This document shows positions 8,338 through 17,391 of a DNA stretch of 64,000 nt, in pieces. The position numbers and the translations under genes were made by a program. The DNA is taken from positions 620,001 through 684,000 of the forward strand of contig NZ_VOXE01000001.1 of assembly GCF_008014695.1 (NCBI RefSeq). Reading direction: 5' to 3'. The first letter of the stretch is position 1, and each line of letters starts with the position of its first letter. The notes beneath the pieces were generated by a model. It saw nothing but the letters and a program-made list of their open reading frames with translations, was not told where the DNA came from and did not search any database. Origin of the DNA: Chryseobacterium sp. (GTDB lineage: Bacteria > Bacteroidota > Bacteroidia > Flavobacteriales > Weeksellaceae).

Positions 8338-11300
8338 ATGAAAAACTGGTCTTTTAAACTGTGGAATACCGTTCTGGGATGGGTGGTTTTCATCATTGCT
8401 TTTTTAACATATTTGTCAACAATAGAGCCGAATTTCAGCTTTTGGGATTGTGGCGAATATATTTCTTCGGCTGTAAAACTTGAGGTAACCCACGCGCCCG
8501 GAGCTGCACTATTTCAGCTTATCGGTGCGGTTGCGGCAATGTTTGCCTTCGGAAACGGAGAGCATTATTCCGTCGTGATCAATGCGATGTCTGCACTTTT
8601 CAGTGCTTTCACGATTCTTTTCCTTTTCTGGACGATTACTCATTTGGTACGAAGGCTGATGAACAAAGAATTTGAAGAAGTCACTTTCCATCAGGAAGTC
8701 TCTATTCTGTTTGCAGGTTTGATAGGAGCTTTGGCGTTTACCTTCTCAGATACTTTTTGGTTCTCGGCAGTAGAGGGAGAAGTATATTCTATGGCCACTA
8801 TGTTTATCGCGCTTTTAGTTTGGCTTATAACTAAATGGGAAAATGAATACCATGATGCCGACAATGAAAGATGGATTATTTTAATCTTTTTCATGATTGG
8901 CCTTTCTGTAGGGGTCCATATGATGTGTATGCTTGCTTTGCCTGCAGTTTGCTTCATTTATTACGCAAGAAATTACGAGTTTAACTGGAAGAGTTTTATC
9001 TGGGCAAATCTCATCACTTTAGTGATATTGGCAATTGTTTTTAAAGGAATTTTCCCGCTGATCATGACTCTTTTCGGAAAAATGGAGATTTTTGCGGTTA
9101 ACGGGATCGGTCTTCCTTTCCACTCCGGAACCGTAATTTCCTTTATTATTTTGGTGGCTTTATGTTATTTCGGAATCCGTTACGCAAAAAAAGCCAGGAA
9201 AAATATTTATCAGACCATTGCCCTATCTGTGGTGTACATGATCATCGGTTTTTCATGCTGGATGGTGATTCCGATCCGTGCCAATGCAAATCCGCCGATG
9301 AACCTTAACAATCCGGACAATGCGATTGGAATGCTGGATTATTACAACCGGGAACAGTACGGAGACTGGCCAACCTCTTACGGACAGAATTATACGGCCT
9401 ATCTGGACTGGGACGGTATTCAGAAAAATGAAGACGGAAGTTTCAAAACCGATAAAACCGGAGATGTTTACGAAAAAGATGAAAAAACAGGCACCTACAG
9501 AAAAGTAGGCGAACGTTTCAATTATGTTTTCAGTCTGGATCAGGTAAGTCTGATGCCACGAATGTTTAATGAAGACAAGGAGGTCATGGCCAATTACATG
9601 TCCATGTACGGCGCACCCGATTTTTCCTTTAATTATGACAATGAAGATATTGCCGACAACCCAAAAGCCAAAGAGATTTTTGAGGATCTGAGGCGGAAAT
9701 ATGAAGACGGCAGCATAAAAGTTCAGGACTACTTGGAAGTCAAGCCTTACCGCCTGATCAACATCCAGAGACCTTCGCTGAGTCAGAATTTAAATTACTT
9801 TTTTGAGTTCCAGAACGGCTATTATTTTGCCCGATACCTGATGTGGAATTTCGTCGGAAGGCAGAATGACCTGGAAGGAAGCTGGGAAAACACCAAGGGC
9901 AACTGGATTTCCGGAATCCCGTTTATCGACAATGCGAGATTGGGAGACCAGAGTAAAATGCCGGAGAAATTCAGAAATGAAAGCACCGTAGCGTTTTATT
10001 TCCTGCCTTTCCTTTTAGGACTCATCGGCTTTTTCTTCCAGCTGAATAAGGATTTCGGGCGTTTTTATGCGATTCTTTCCCTCTTTGTGATCACAAGTGT
10101 CGGAATTGTATTTTATACGGGCGTAAAACCGTTTGAACCGCGGGAAAGAGATTATGCGATGGTCGGCTCATTTTTCGCTTTTTCCATCTGGATCGGTTTA
10201 GGTGCAGCAGCAATTTTATGGTACCTGCAAACAAAGATAAAGTCCACAGCTGTAAATTTTGGAGCCGGTTTGATTTTGCTCGGTATTCCATTGATGATGG
10301 GCTTCAAGAATTATAATGTTCACGACAGAAGTGAGAGGTATACCGCATTTGATTATGCATATTCAGTTTTAAAATCACTTCCAAAAGACGATATTCTGTT
10401 TGTTTATGGCGATAATGACACCTATCCGGTGTGGGGAATGCAGGAAACTTCAGGCCTTCGTGACGATGTTAAAGTTGTTAATTTTACACTTCTCTCCACA
10501 CCGTGGAATATTGATCAGGTAAAAAGAAGGACGTACAATTCCAAACCCGTTCCAAGCTCTTTCACCCATGACGAATACCGCGACGGAACCAATGATCAGG
10601 TGTATCTGATGAGCAAAGAAGATTGGGAAAACATCTTCTCGAATCTTAAAGATCAGGGCGCTCCGGATGATGCCATGAAAGAATTCCAGAAATATCTTAC
10701 CAAAGATTCCATGACCATGAAGGAAGCAGTGAATTTCTTAAGATATAAATCGGAAGCAAAAGATGAAATCCTCAAGATGCTTTTCGGTGAAGAGCGGTAC
10801 GCGAAAAACAATATTCTGCCGGTAAGTAAATTTGTATTGCCGGTGAATAAAGCCAATGCAGTGAAATCAGGAATTATTAAAGCCTCAGATGCGGGAAGCA
10901 CTGTAGACAATATCGTGATTGATTATAAAGGAAATACCATGTTCAAGAATAATCTCCTCATGCTTGATATTCTGGCGAATTTCGACTGGAAAAGACCTAT
11001 TAATTTCTCTTCAGGCGGAATTTACGACAGCGAAAATATCTTTTATCTGGATGATTATCTACAATACGACGGTTTCAGTTACCGGCTTGTTCCCATTAAA
11101 ACCGAACCGACGGAAGACGGTGAAATGGGTCGCGTAGATGCAAATTCGCTGTACAATATTGTAAAAAACTACAGATGGGGGAATTTTAAGGATTTGAATG
11201 TTCATTTTGATGAAACCGCAACCTCAAATATTGTGAGTTACCGCAGTTCAGCGAGCAGGGCTGCAGAAGCTTTGGCTTTATCGGGTCAGAAACAGAAAGC

Positions 11301-11823
11301 CATTGAAATCCTGGATCTTGCCAACCGCGAGATTCCCATCTCAAAATTCAACGATGCCCGTTCTTTAAGCTCAATCGTTTACGGTTATATCGTTGCCGGT
11401 CAGGAACAGAAAGGGCTTCAGCTTGCTGAAAAACTTAAAAAAGATATTTTCGAAGAGTACGATTACTACAACAATCTTCCACCAGAGGATCAGGCCACTG
11501 TTTCAAGAGTCATGAGAACCAAACCGTTCGAATATTCACTTATTGTAGGAGCCGTTTCGAATGCTTACAAAAAAATTGGACAGCAGGAAAAAGGGTACAC
11601 CTATCTGGTAAAATCCATTGAACCGGTAGATAAAAGGTTCAACAACTTTATCAAAGACCTCGAAACCATGGGTAAAGAAAAAGCCTACAAGGAATCGGAA
11701 AATGTACAGAAAATAACGCCTTTTTATCAGTATCTTTTTGAAGTGATGAAGCCTTATGACACTACTTATGCAACAGAAAAGGAACACCAGATCACCACTT
11801 CAATCATGAAGGCTACACAATAA
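8338..11823 (+). CDS. DUF2723 multi-spanning membrane protein (GT117-type)
   Basis: A 1161-residue integral membrane protein. The N-terminal half has many hydrophobic segments and the family signature PNFSFWDCGEYISSAVKLEV then THAPGAALFQLIG, where the Asp and Glu fit a GT-C style active-site loop. CAZy places DUF2723 proteins in family GT117, tied to lipid-linked sugar transfer to proteins; the activity here is inferred. The C-terminal third (about 690-1161) is soluble, with VYGDNDTYPVWGMQE and TPR-like helices near the end. I prefer the ATG at 8338 (MKNWSFKLWN) over the in-frame TTG at 8302, since a -7 box lies between them. A terminator follows. Confidence 0.85.
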   Translation: MKNWSFKLWNTVLGWVVFIIAFLTYLSTIEPNFSFWDCGEYISSAVKLEVTHAPGAALFQLIGAVAAMFAFGNGEHYSVVINAMSALFSAFTILFLFWTITHLVRRLMNKEFEEVTFHQEVSILFAGLIGALAFTFSDTFWFSAVEGEVYSMATMFIALLVWLITKWENEYHDADNERWIILIFFMIGLSVGVHMMCMLALPAVCFIYYARNYEFNWKSFIWANLITLVILAIVFKGIFPLIMTLFGKMEIFAVNGIGLPFHSGTVISFIILVALCYFGIRYAKKARKNIYQTIALSVVYMIIGFSCWMVIPIRANANPPMNLNNPDNAIGMLDYYNREQYGDWPTSYGQNYTAYLDWDGIQKNEDGSFKTDKTGDVYEKDEKTGTYRKVGERFNYVFSLDQVSLMPRMFNEDKEVMANYMSMYGAPDFSFNYDNEDIADNPKAKEIFEDLRRKYEDGSIKVQDYLEVKPYRLINIQRPSLSQNLNYFFEFQNGYYFARYLMWNFVGRQNDLEGSWENTKGNWISGIPFIDNARLGDQSKMPEKFRNESTVAFYFLPFLLGLIGFFFQLNKDFGRFYAILSLFVITSVGIVFYTGVKPFEPRERDYAMVGSFFAFSIWIGLGAAAILWYLQTKIKSTAVNFGAGLILLGIPLMMGFKNYNVHDRSERYTAFDYAYSVLKSLPKDDILFVYGDNDTYPVWGMQETSGLRDDVKVVNFTLLSTPWNIDQVKRRTYNSKPVPSSFTHDEYRDGTNDQVYLMSKEDWENIFSNLKDQGAPDDAMKEFQKYLTKDSMTMKEAVNFLRYKSEAKDEILKMLFGEERYAKNNILPVSKFVLPVNKANAVKSGIIKASDAGSTVDNIVIDYKGNTMFKNNLLMLDILANFDWKRPINFSSGGIYDSENIFYLDDYLQYDGFSYRLVPIKTEPTEDGEMGRVDANSLYNIVKNYRWGNFKDLNVHFDETATSNIVSYRSSASRAAEALALSGQKQKAIEILDLANREIPISKFNDARSLSSIVYGYIVAGQEQKGLQLAEKLKKDIFEEYDYYNNLPPEDQATVSRVMRTKPFEYSLIVGAVSNAYKKIGQQEKGYTYLVKSIEPVDKRFNNFIKDLETMGKEKAYKESENVQKITPFYQYLFEVMKPYDTTYATEKEHQITTSIMKATQ

Positions 11824-11847
11824 GCTTTAAAAGCTTAAAAATCATGT

Positions 11848-11874
11848 AAAAACGGGCAAATTGTCCGTTTTTTT
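11848..11874 (+). terminator. Terminator after DUF2723 gene
   Basis: AAACGG and CCGTTT pair around a 9-base loop and are followed by T residues, 25 bases past the stop codon. Confidence 0.7.
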
Positions 11875-11878
11875 GTCT

Positions 11879-11886
11879 TATTTTTG
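11879..11886 (+). promoter_or_regulatory. Promoter of DUF1697-kdsA operon, -7 box
   Basis: TATTTTTG fits TAnnTTTG and lies just after the preceding terminator, 53 bases before the DUF1697 start. No -33 TTG at the right distance. Confidence 0.4.
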
Positions 11887-11939
11887 GAAGAGAAATGAAA
11901 AAGAAGGATAATTTTTTCTTCAATAATTAAACTGAAAGG

Positions 11940-12467
11940 ATGAAATATTGTGCGTTTCTACGCGGGGTGAATGTCAACGGAACTTCCATGAAAATGGCAG
12001 AGGTTTGCAAAGTATTTGCTGATGCAGGTTTGAGTGATGTTTCCTCAGTTCTTGCAACCGGAAACATCCTTTTTTCCTCTTCCGATAAGGCCCTGGACCT
12101 GAAAAAAAATCTTGAAAAAGCAATGTCGGAGTATTTTAATTACGACGCATTTCTCTTCATCAAAACCGAAAAAGAAGTCGCGCAAATGGTGGAAGGAAAT
12201 CCGTTTGAAAAATCCGAAAACCTTCATATTTATATTTTTACCGGAACAGAAGGCATTGAGAATATTCTTCTGGATGAATTTAAGATTGCTTCAAAAACCG
12301 ACTCGGAAAAAGGAGAAGTAGTGGGGGAGACTTTTTACTGGCAGGTTCCGAAAGGTGATACGCTCGGCTCTTCTTTTGGAAAAATACTGGGAAAGAAATC
12401 CCTGAAAGATAAAATGACCAGCCGCAACCTGAATACAATGGAAAAAATCTTCAATAAATTTCAGTAA
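11940..12467 (+). CDS. DUF1697 family protein
   Basis: A 175-residue cytoplasmic protein with the DUF1697 opening CAFLRGVNVNGTSMKMAEV, then SVLATGNILFSS and a C-terminal DKMTSRNLNTMEKI block. The family is widespread and of unknown function. It lies 31 bases before kdsA on the same strand and probably shares its transcript, but nothing suggests a role in Kdo synthesis. Confidence 0.85.
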   Translation: MKYCAFLRGVNVNGTSMKMAEVCKVFADAGLSDVSSVLATGNILFSSSDKALDLKKNLEKAMSEYFNYDAFLFIKTEKEVAQMVEGNPFEKSENLHIYIFTGTEGIENILLDEFKIASKTDSEKGEVVGETFYWQVPKGDTLGSSFGKILGKKSLKDKMTSRNLNTMEKIFNKFQ

Positions 12468-12498
12468 TACCTTACTAAAGCATAATAACCAAAATCAA

Positions 12499-13308
12499 AT
12501 GATTCAGTATTTAGACAACATCCATCACAAAAATTCCAGGAATTTTTTCCTCATAGCCGGTCCCTGCATTATCGAAGGGGAGGACATGGCGTTAAAAATT
12601 GCCGAAAAAATAATGGAGATCACCAATAAATATGAAATTCCATACATCTTTAAAGGAAGTTTCAAGAAGGCAAACCGCAGCAGGGTCGACAGTTTCACTA
12701 CCATTGGTGAGGAAAAATCGCTTGAAATCCTGAAAAAAGTAGGTGAAACTTTCAATATTCCGACGACAACCGATATCCATGAAAATGATCACGCTGCCTT
12801 GGCCGCAAATTATGTGGATGTGCTACAAATTCCGGCTTTTTTGGTACGTCAGACCGATCTTTTGATCGCTGCCGCAAAAACAGGAAAATGTGTGACCCTG
12901 AAGAAAGGCCAGTTTCTTTCACCAGAATCAATGAAATTTGCGGTGGAAAAAGTCCATGATTCCGGAAACATAAAAACCGCGATTATTGAGCGCGGAAATT
13001 CCTTCGGTTACACGGATCTGGTTGTGGATTTCAGAGGAATCCCAACCATGCGGAATTATGCTCCTGTAATTCTGGATGTTACCCATTCGCTGCAGCAGCC
13101 CAACCAGAATTCAGGCGTGACCGGCGGAAGACCGGAACTTATTGAAACCATTGCAAAAGCCGGAATTGCGGTAGGAGCAGACGGACTTTTCATTGAAACA
13201 CATCCGGATCCAAGCTGTGCGCTTTCAGACGGAGCAAACATGCTGCAGCTGGATAAACTCGAAGATCTGCTCCAGAAACTGACCAGAATCCGCGAAGCGA
13301 TTTTATAA
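12499..13308 (+). CDS. kdsA: 3-deoxy-8-phosphooctulonate synthase
   Basis: KdsA condenses phosphoenolpyruvate with arabinose 5-phosphate to make Kdo 8-phosphate, the committed step towards Kdo of the lipopolysaccharide inner core. The 269-residue length is normal. Seen: LIAGPCIIEGEDMAL near the N-terminus, the substrate-binding KGSFKKANRSR, TDIHE, QIPAFLVRQTDLL, GNSFGYTDLVVDFR, DVTHSLQQPN and GADGLFIETHPDP. A cysteine in AGPC, with downstream His, Glu and Asp, points to the metal-dependent class, though this needs alignment. The partner gene kdsB lies about 40 kb away in this window. Confidence 0.95.
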   Translation: MIQYLDNIHHKNSRNFFLIAGPCIIEGEDMALKIAEKIMEITNKYEIPYIFKGSFKKANRSRVDSFTTIGEEKSLEILKKVGETFNIPTTTDIHENDHAALAANYVDVLQIPAFLVRQTDLLIAAAKTGKCVTLKKGQFLSPESMKFAVEKVHDSGNIKTAIIERGNSFGYTDLVVDFRGIPTMRNYAPVILDVTHSLQQPNQNSGVTGGRPELIETIAKAGIAVGADGLFIETHPDPSCALSDGANMLQLDKLEDLLQKLTRIREAIL

Positions 13309-13346
13309 TCCAAAATTTTCTTACATTTAGCTCTAAAATTTTCAGG

Positions 13347-15542
13347 TTGAAAAAATTTATATATTTTCCGGCTTTATTGCTTCCGGCCATGCTTTTTTCC
13401 CAAAATGATTCGGTGAAAACTTCAGACATTCAGGAAGTCGTGTTTCAGAAAAAGGGCAGTCCCCGAAGCAACGACCTTACTTCGGTAAGCATTTCGGCAA
13501 AAGATGCCAAAAATGTCGCATCGCTTTCAGGCGGAATTGAAGGGCTCATTAAAACACTGCCTTCGGTGAATTCGAATACCGAACTTTCTTCGCAATACAT
13601 GGTTCGTGGCGGAAATTATGATGAAAACCTGATCTACATTAATGATATTGAAATTTACCGGCCCTTTCTGATCAGAAATTCCATGCAGGAAGGCATGAGC
13701 ATCATCAATCCCGATATGGTTTCAACGGTGAATTTTTCAGCCGGTGGTTTCGAAGCCAAATACGGAGACAAAATGTCTTCGGCACTGAATATTTATTACC
13801 GTCAACCCGAAAAATTCGAACTTTCAGGCGAAGCGAGTTTGATAGGAGGGAGGCTGACAGCAGGTTTCGGAACGGAAAACAAAAAAGTAAATGCGCTTTT
13901 TTCCGCACGATACCGGAATACGAATCTCGTTTTAAATACGCTAAAAGAGGACACTGATTTCAATCCAAAGTATATGGATTTTCAGTCCTATATCAATTAT
14001 CACATCACACCGAAATTCTCTCTGTCATTCATTGGCTATTACTCAGACAATGCCTATGATATGATCCCAAAACAGAAGGAAGTCGATTTCGGTTCACTGC
14101 TTACGCCACTTACTCTGACCGTTTATTATGACGGACAGGAGGAAGACAAGTATAAAAACATGATGGGGACCTTCTCCATGAACTATAAACCGAGTGATAA
14201 ATGGAGGTTTACGCTGGACAGTTTTGCCTATCAGAACAGGGAAAGAGAGTATTATTCCATAGCTTCCGCATATCTTCTTCAGACTTTCGATCCCATTACC
14301 GGTGATCCGATTACGTCTTATGATGTTGGCGGACAGATCGAACACGCCAGAAACGATTTGCAGGTAAAAACTTATGGAGTACAGTTCAAAGCCAGATTTT
14401 CACCGAATATAAATACCGATATTGAGGTAGGTTTGAAATACGAAAAAGAAAATCTTCAGGATTTCACCAACGAATGGAAACTCGTTGATTCCATCGGTTA
14501 CAGCACACCCAGAGATTTTGTAAATCCGGGGACGCTTGACGCTTCCGCGCTGGATCTTTATTATTCCATTTCCGGAAAGAATCATATTGAACCTACGAGA
14601 ATTTCGGCCTACGCGCAATATTCAACAAAATTTTTCCTCGGAACATCCAAAGCATTTGTAAATGCAGGAGCCCGGGTTTCGCACTGGGACTTCAATGATG
14701 AAACCATCTTTTCGCCGCGTGCGCAGTTTGCGCTAAAACCGGACTGGAAAGCCGATATGCTATTCCGTTTGTCCGGAGGAGTTTATTATCAGGCACCTTT
14801 TTACAAGGAAATCAAAGATCTCGACGGGAATTTCAACCCCAATATCATCTCACAGCGTTCCATTCAGATGATTCTGGCCAATGATTATGAATTTTTCATG
14901 TATGACCGGCCATTTAAACTGACAACCGAAGCATACTATAAAAAGATGGATGATCTGATTCCTTATTATATGGATAATGTCAGGGTACGGTATACAGGCA
15001 AAAACAATTCCGAAGGTTATGCGTATGGAATTGATACAAGGCTTTTCGGGGAATTTGTTCCGGGAATTGATTCATGGCTTTCAGCGAGTTATGCAAGAGT
15101 TTTTGAAAATATTGACGACAGAGGAGAACTTCCTCGTCCGACTGACCAACGGTTCAGATTTGCACTTTTCTATCAGGATTATATGCCGAGATTTCCAAAA
15201 ATGCGGGTAAACTTAACCGGAACTTACGGAATGGGATTACCAAACGGCGCGCCGATTTTTAGTGATCCTTATGAATTCAGGAGAAATCTGCCTTCCTATA
15301 AAAGAGTTGATCTCGGACTTTCTTATGTGTTCATTGATCCTAAAGAAAAAAACCAGGCATGGGGTTTCTGGGGAAGTTTTGAGGAACTGACTTTAGGGGT
15401 TCAGGTTTTCAATGCATTCAACATAAACAATACAGTCGCAAACCAATGGATTACCGATGTGAATACCAATTATATCTATCCGGTTCCGGTGCGGTTAACA
15501 GGCAGATTCTTTAATGTAAAACTGGAGTTTAAAATAAAATAA
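13347..15542 (+). CDS. TonB-dependent receptor, TTG start
   Basis: A 731-residue outer-membrane receptor. The signal peptide MKKFIYFPALLLPAMLFSQ is recovered only if translation starts at the TTG at 13347; there is no in-frame ATG upstream, and the next ATG (residue 15) would cut the signal peptide. A plug domain (about 40-150) includes IEGLIKTLPSVNSN, YMVRGGNYDENLIYIND and GGFEAKYGDKMSSAL. A long beta-barrel follows with alternating aromatic strands, ending in FNVKLEFKIK. It lacks the N-terminal carboxypeptidase-like domain of SusC proteins and has no SusD neighbour, so a siderophore, metal or other small ligand is more likely than a glycan. The ligand is unknown. Confidence 0.9.
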   Translation: MKKFIYFPALLLPAMLFSQNDSVKTSDIQEVVFQKKGSPRSNDLTSVSISAKDAKNVASLSGGIEGLIKTLPSVNSNTELSSQYMVRGGNYDENLIYINDIEIYRPFLIRNSMQEGMSIINPDMVSTVNFSAGGFEAKYGDKMSSALNIYYRQPEKFELSGEASLIGGRLTAGFGTENKKVNALFSARYRNTNLVLNTLKEDTDFNPKYMDFQSYINYHITPKFSLSFIGYYSDNAYDMIPKQKEVDFGSLLTPLTLTVYYDGQEEDKYKNMMGTFSMNYKPSDKWRFTLDSFAYQNREREYYSIASAYLLQTFDPITGDPITSYDVGGQIEHARNDLQVKTYGVQFKARFSPNINTDIEVGLKYEKENLQDFTNEWKLVDSIGYSTPRDFVNPGTLDASALDLYYSISGKNHIEPTRISAYAQYSTKFFLGTSKAFVNAGARVSHWDFNDETIFSPRAQFALKPDWKADMLFRLSGGVYYQAPFYKEIKDLDGNFNPNIISQRSIQMILANDYEFFMYDRPFKLTTEAYYKKMDDLIPYYMDNVRVRYTGKNNSEGYAYGIDTRLFGEFVPGIDSWLSASYARVFENIDDRGELPRPTDQRFRFALFYQDYMPRFPKMRVNLTGTYGMGLPNGAPIFSDPYEFRRNLPSYKRVDLGLSYVFIDPKEKNQAWGFWGSFEELTLGVQVFNAFNINNTVANQWITDVNTNYIYPVPVRLTGRFFNVKLEFKIK

Positions 15543-15725
15543 ATTCCGGTTTTCTGTAGTTGATCTGACTTATAACAAGCCTTAGCATCCAGAAAGATTT
15601 TATTAAGATTAAATTCAACAGTTGCAAAAGGCTGCAAAAAATCCAATTTAACATAATATAAATTATAGGACATTTTTAGATGCCTATATTACCGCTGGCT
15701 GTTGACTGGAATCTTCGAATTAGCT

Positions 15726-15773
15726 TCTCAATTTGTCTCTGTTAAAATTAGATCTCAATTTATCTCTGTTAAA
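15726..15773. repeat. Two near-identical 21-base direct repeats
   Basis: Copies TCTCAATTTGTCTCTGTTAAA (15726-15746, one base longer than shown in the core) and TCTCAATTTATCTCTGTTAAA (15753-15773) differ at one base and repeat with a period of 27. Confidence 0.8.
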
Positions 15774-16030
15774 TAAAGCCAGTTCTTAATAATATCGTGG
15801 AGCCTATTCTCAGCGATCAGAGATCTTGAAAGCATTTTACTTGGTTTGGCTAAAAATCTGAAAGTTTCCTATATGAGTTTCTTTTAAAGCTCAGCAAAAT
15901 TTCTGCTCACATCAAAATAAACCAACATACAATTTATGAACATCTTATGAACATCAGAAAATTTGAGACTTTAAGGAATTGTAAACGAATACATTCATAG
16001 AAAATTGGTTCCTCATGATCCATCATTTAA

Positions 16031-16048
16031 AAACTTGCTCGCAAGTTT
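16031..16048. repeat. Stem-loop in gene-free stretch
   Basis: AAACTTGC at 16031-16038 and GCAAGTTT at 16041-16048 form an inverted repeat with almost no loop. On the minus strand a few T follow, so it could be a weak terminator, but no minus-strand gene ends here. Confidence 0.5.
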
Positions 16049-16133
16049 CTAAAAAGCAATGACACTTAACATAATAATCGTTATTTCAATGGTTCGATAA
16101 TTTTTTAATATCTTTAATTTTAAATTTTTACCT

Positions 16134-16646
16134 ATGAAGAATTATTTTGTTGCCGCTGCGCTTTTAATGACGGCGCTGGCTTGTGAAAAAAAATCTACAG
16201 AAAAGATCAATACCGCTACCACTCCACCCGACTCTGTTGTGGTGCCGGAAACCAATGAACCGCTGGAGTCTTCAACCCGTCAATCCTGTTATATAGGCGC
16301 AGTTGGAAAGGATTCTGTATTCATGTCGATCGACGATAATCTGGGAACCATTACTGGTAAATTGAGGTATAAAAACTTTGAAAAAGACAGTTCATTCGGC
16401 GACGTTGCCGGAAGCCAGAATGGTGATACGCTTAAGTTATTCTATACCTTTCAATCCGAAGGTATGACATCCAACCGGGAGATTTATTTCCTGAGAAAAG
16501 ATGGTAATCTGTTGGAAGGAATCGGGGAACAGAAAACAGAAGGCAACGATGCAGTTTACATTAATCCCTCCAAATTAAAATTCGAAAATGGTCATACAAT
16601 GAGACCAACTGAATGCGAAGGCTTCGAGAAAAAATTTGTTAATTAA
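16134..16646 (+). CDS. Hypothetical lipoprotein
   Basis: A 170-residue lipoprotein of unknown function. The signal peptide ends in the lipobox ALAC, so Cys17 should be lipidated, followed by a charged and Thr/Pro-rich linker (EKKSTEKINTATTPPDS). The mature part (about 50-165) has CYIGAVGKDSVFMSIDD, then several GxLxY-like strands and two further cysteines (in QSCYIG and TECEG) that could form a disulfide. It is monocistronic and ends with a terminator. Confidence 0.75.
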   Translation: MKNYFVAAALLMTALACEKKSTEKINTATTPPDSVVVPETNEPLESSTRQSCYIGAVGKDSVFMSIDDNLGTITGKLRYKNFEKDSSFGDVAGSQNGDTLKLFYTFQSEGMTSNREIYFLRKDGNLLEGIGEQKTEGNDAVYINPSKLKFENGHTMRPTECEGFEKKFVN

Positions 16647-16669
16647 TAGCTTTATGTATATCATAAAAG

Positions 16670-16695
16670 AGCATCCCATAAGGATGCTTTTTTTT
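16670..16695 (+). terminator. Terminator after lipoprotein gene
   Basis: AGCATCC/GGATGCT, 7 bp with a 5-base loop, followed by eight T, 23 bases past the stop codon. The upstream AAAA also allows weak action on the minus strand for the convergent gene. Confidence 0.85.
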
Positions 16696-16716
16696 GTGAA
16701 ATCATCATTCACTGAA

Positions 16717-17271
16717 TCAGTCAAATTTCGCGGCATACGTCATCAAATCTCGGTATAGCGGATCGGAAGAAGTATAAAAAATTCTGATTAAACTCCGCAA
16801 ATCGTCTGAGGTGCTGTAATTGGTGGGGAAAACTTTGGCATATTCCACTGAACTTTTTGCGAGTTCAGTATGGTCTGCCTGGTAACCTCTTACAAAACTC
16901 TCGTTGCTGATATTATAATAAAGGATGAAATTATCCGGCGTGTAACCGCCTGTTCCCTGTATGATTTTAGCAGTTTCAGCAGCGTCGATATAAGCAATCA
17001 TAATATCGGTGTCGGTTTTATCATGTTCCCATCTAAGTGTGGCATCAAAACTGGCAATTTTGGTGGAAACTCCTCCGTCTGTAGAATACTTCACCCTGAT
17101 CACTGCCGGATTTGTTGTTGCACCTGTCCGCTGTTCAGCAGCCACCATAAATTCATAATAAATACCGTCATTGGCAGTCCAGTGGTAAAAATCTACAATT
17201 TCTATATTTTTTAACTGCGCCTGAAACGGGGTTAAAAAAAGAAATAAAACAATGCTAAGAAATGTTTTCAT
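16717..17271 (-). CDS. Exported hypothetical protein
   Basis: 184 residues with a clear type I signal peptide (MKTFLSIVLFLFLTPFQAQ) when started at the ATG at 17271; an earlier in-frame start at 17304 would place 11 odd residues in front. The mature part has alternating beta-like segments (IEIVDFYHWTANDGIYYEFMVAAEQ, PAVIRVKYSTDGG) and a helical end. I recognise no family. The convergent neighbour is the lipoprotein gene and the divergent one the DtxR/MntR regulator; a link to metal supply is possible only by position. Confidence 0.65.
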   Translation of the reverse strand: MKTFLSIVLFLFLTPFQAQLKNIEIVDFYHWTANDGIYYEFMVAAEQRTGATTNPAVIRVKYSTDGGVSTKIASFDATLRWEHDKTDTDIMIAYIDAAETAKIIQGTGGYTPDNFILYYNISNESFVRGYQADHTELAKSSVEYAKVFPTNYSTSDDLRSLIRIFYTSSDPLYRDLMTYAAKFD

Positions 17272-17292
17272 GATTTTATTTTTTAATTTAAC

Positions 17293-17300
17293 CAAATTTA
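17293..17300 (-). promoter_or_regulatory. Promoter of exported hypothetical, -7 box
   Basis: The minus strand reads TAAATTTG, a perfect -7 match, 21 bases upstream of the start at 17271, which supports that start choice. Confidence 0.5.
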
Positions 17301-17363
17301 ACATTTTTTTTAATGAATCTGACTTAACATATTAAAAAAGGAGTGTCTGCAAGATTTAAAATT

Positions 17364-17391
17364 GTTAGATTTGCATTATATATAATCTAAC
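17364..17391 (+). promoter_or_regulatory. mntR-like promoter overlapped by an inverted repeat
   Basis: GTTAGATT (17364-17371) and AATCTAAC (17384-17391) are perfect 8-bp arms around a 12-base spacer. The left arm overlaps a perfect -7 box TAGATTTG (17366-17373) and the right arm touches the ATG at 17392. This is where an autoregulating repressor would bind. Whether this gene's product binds it is inference. Confidence 0.55.

Larger units (their letters stand above)
15543..16133. other. Gene-free AT-rich stretch of about 590 bases
   Basis: No credible ORF on either strand, no tRNA and no terminator after the TonB receptor gene. It contains a near-perfect 21-base direct repeat (15726-15773) and an 8-bp stem-loop (16031-16048). 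A weak -7-like TATCTTTA at 16109-16116 could serve the following lipoprotein. The disorder of stop codons and the repeats would fit a decayed gene or mobile element, but I cannot recognise a parent. Confidence 0.6.
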
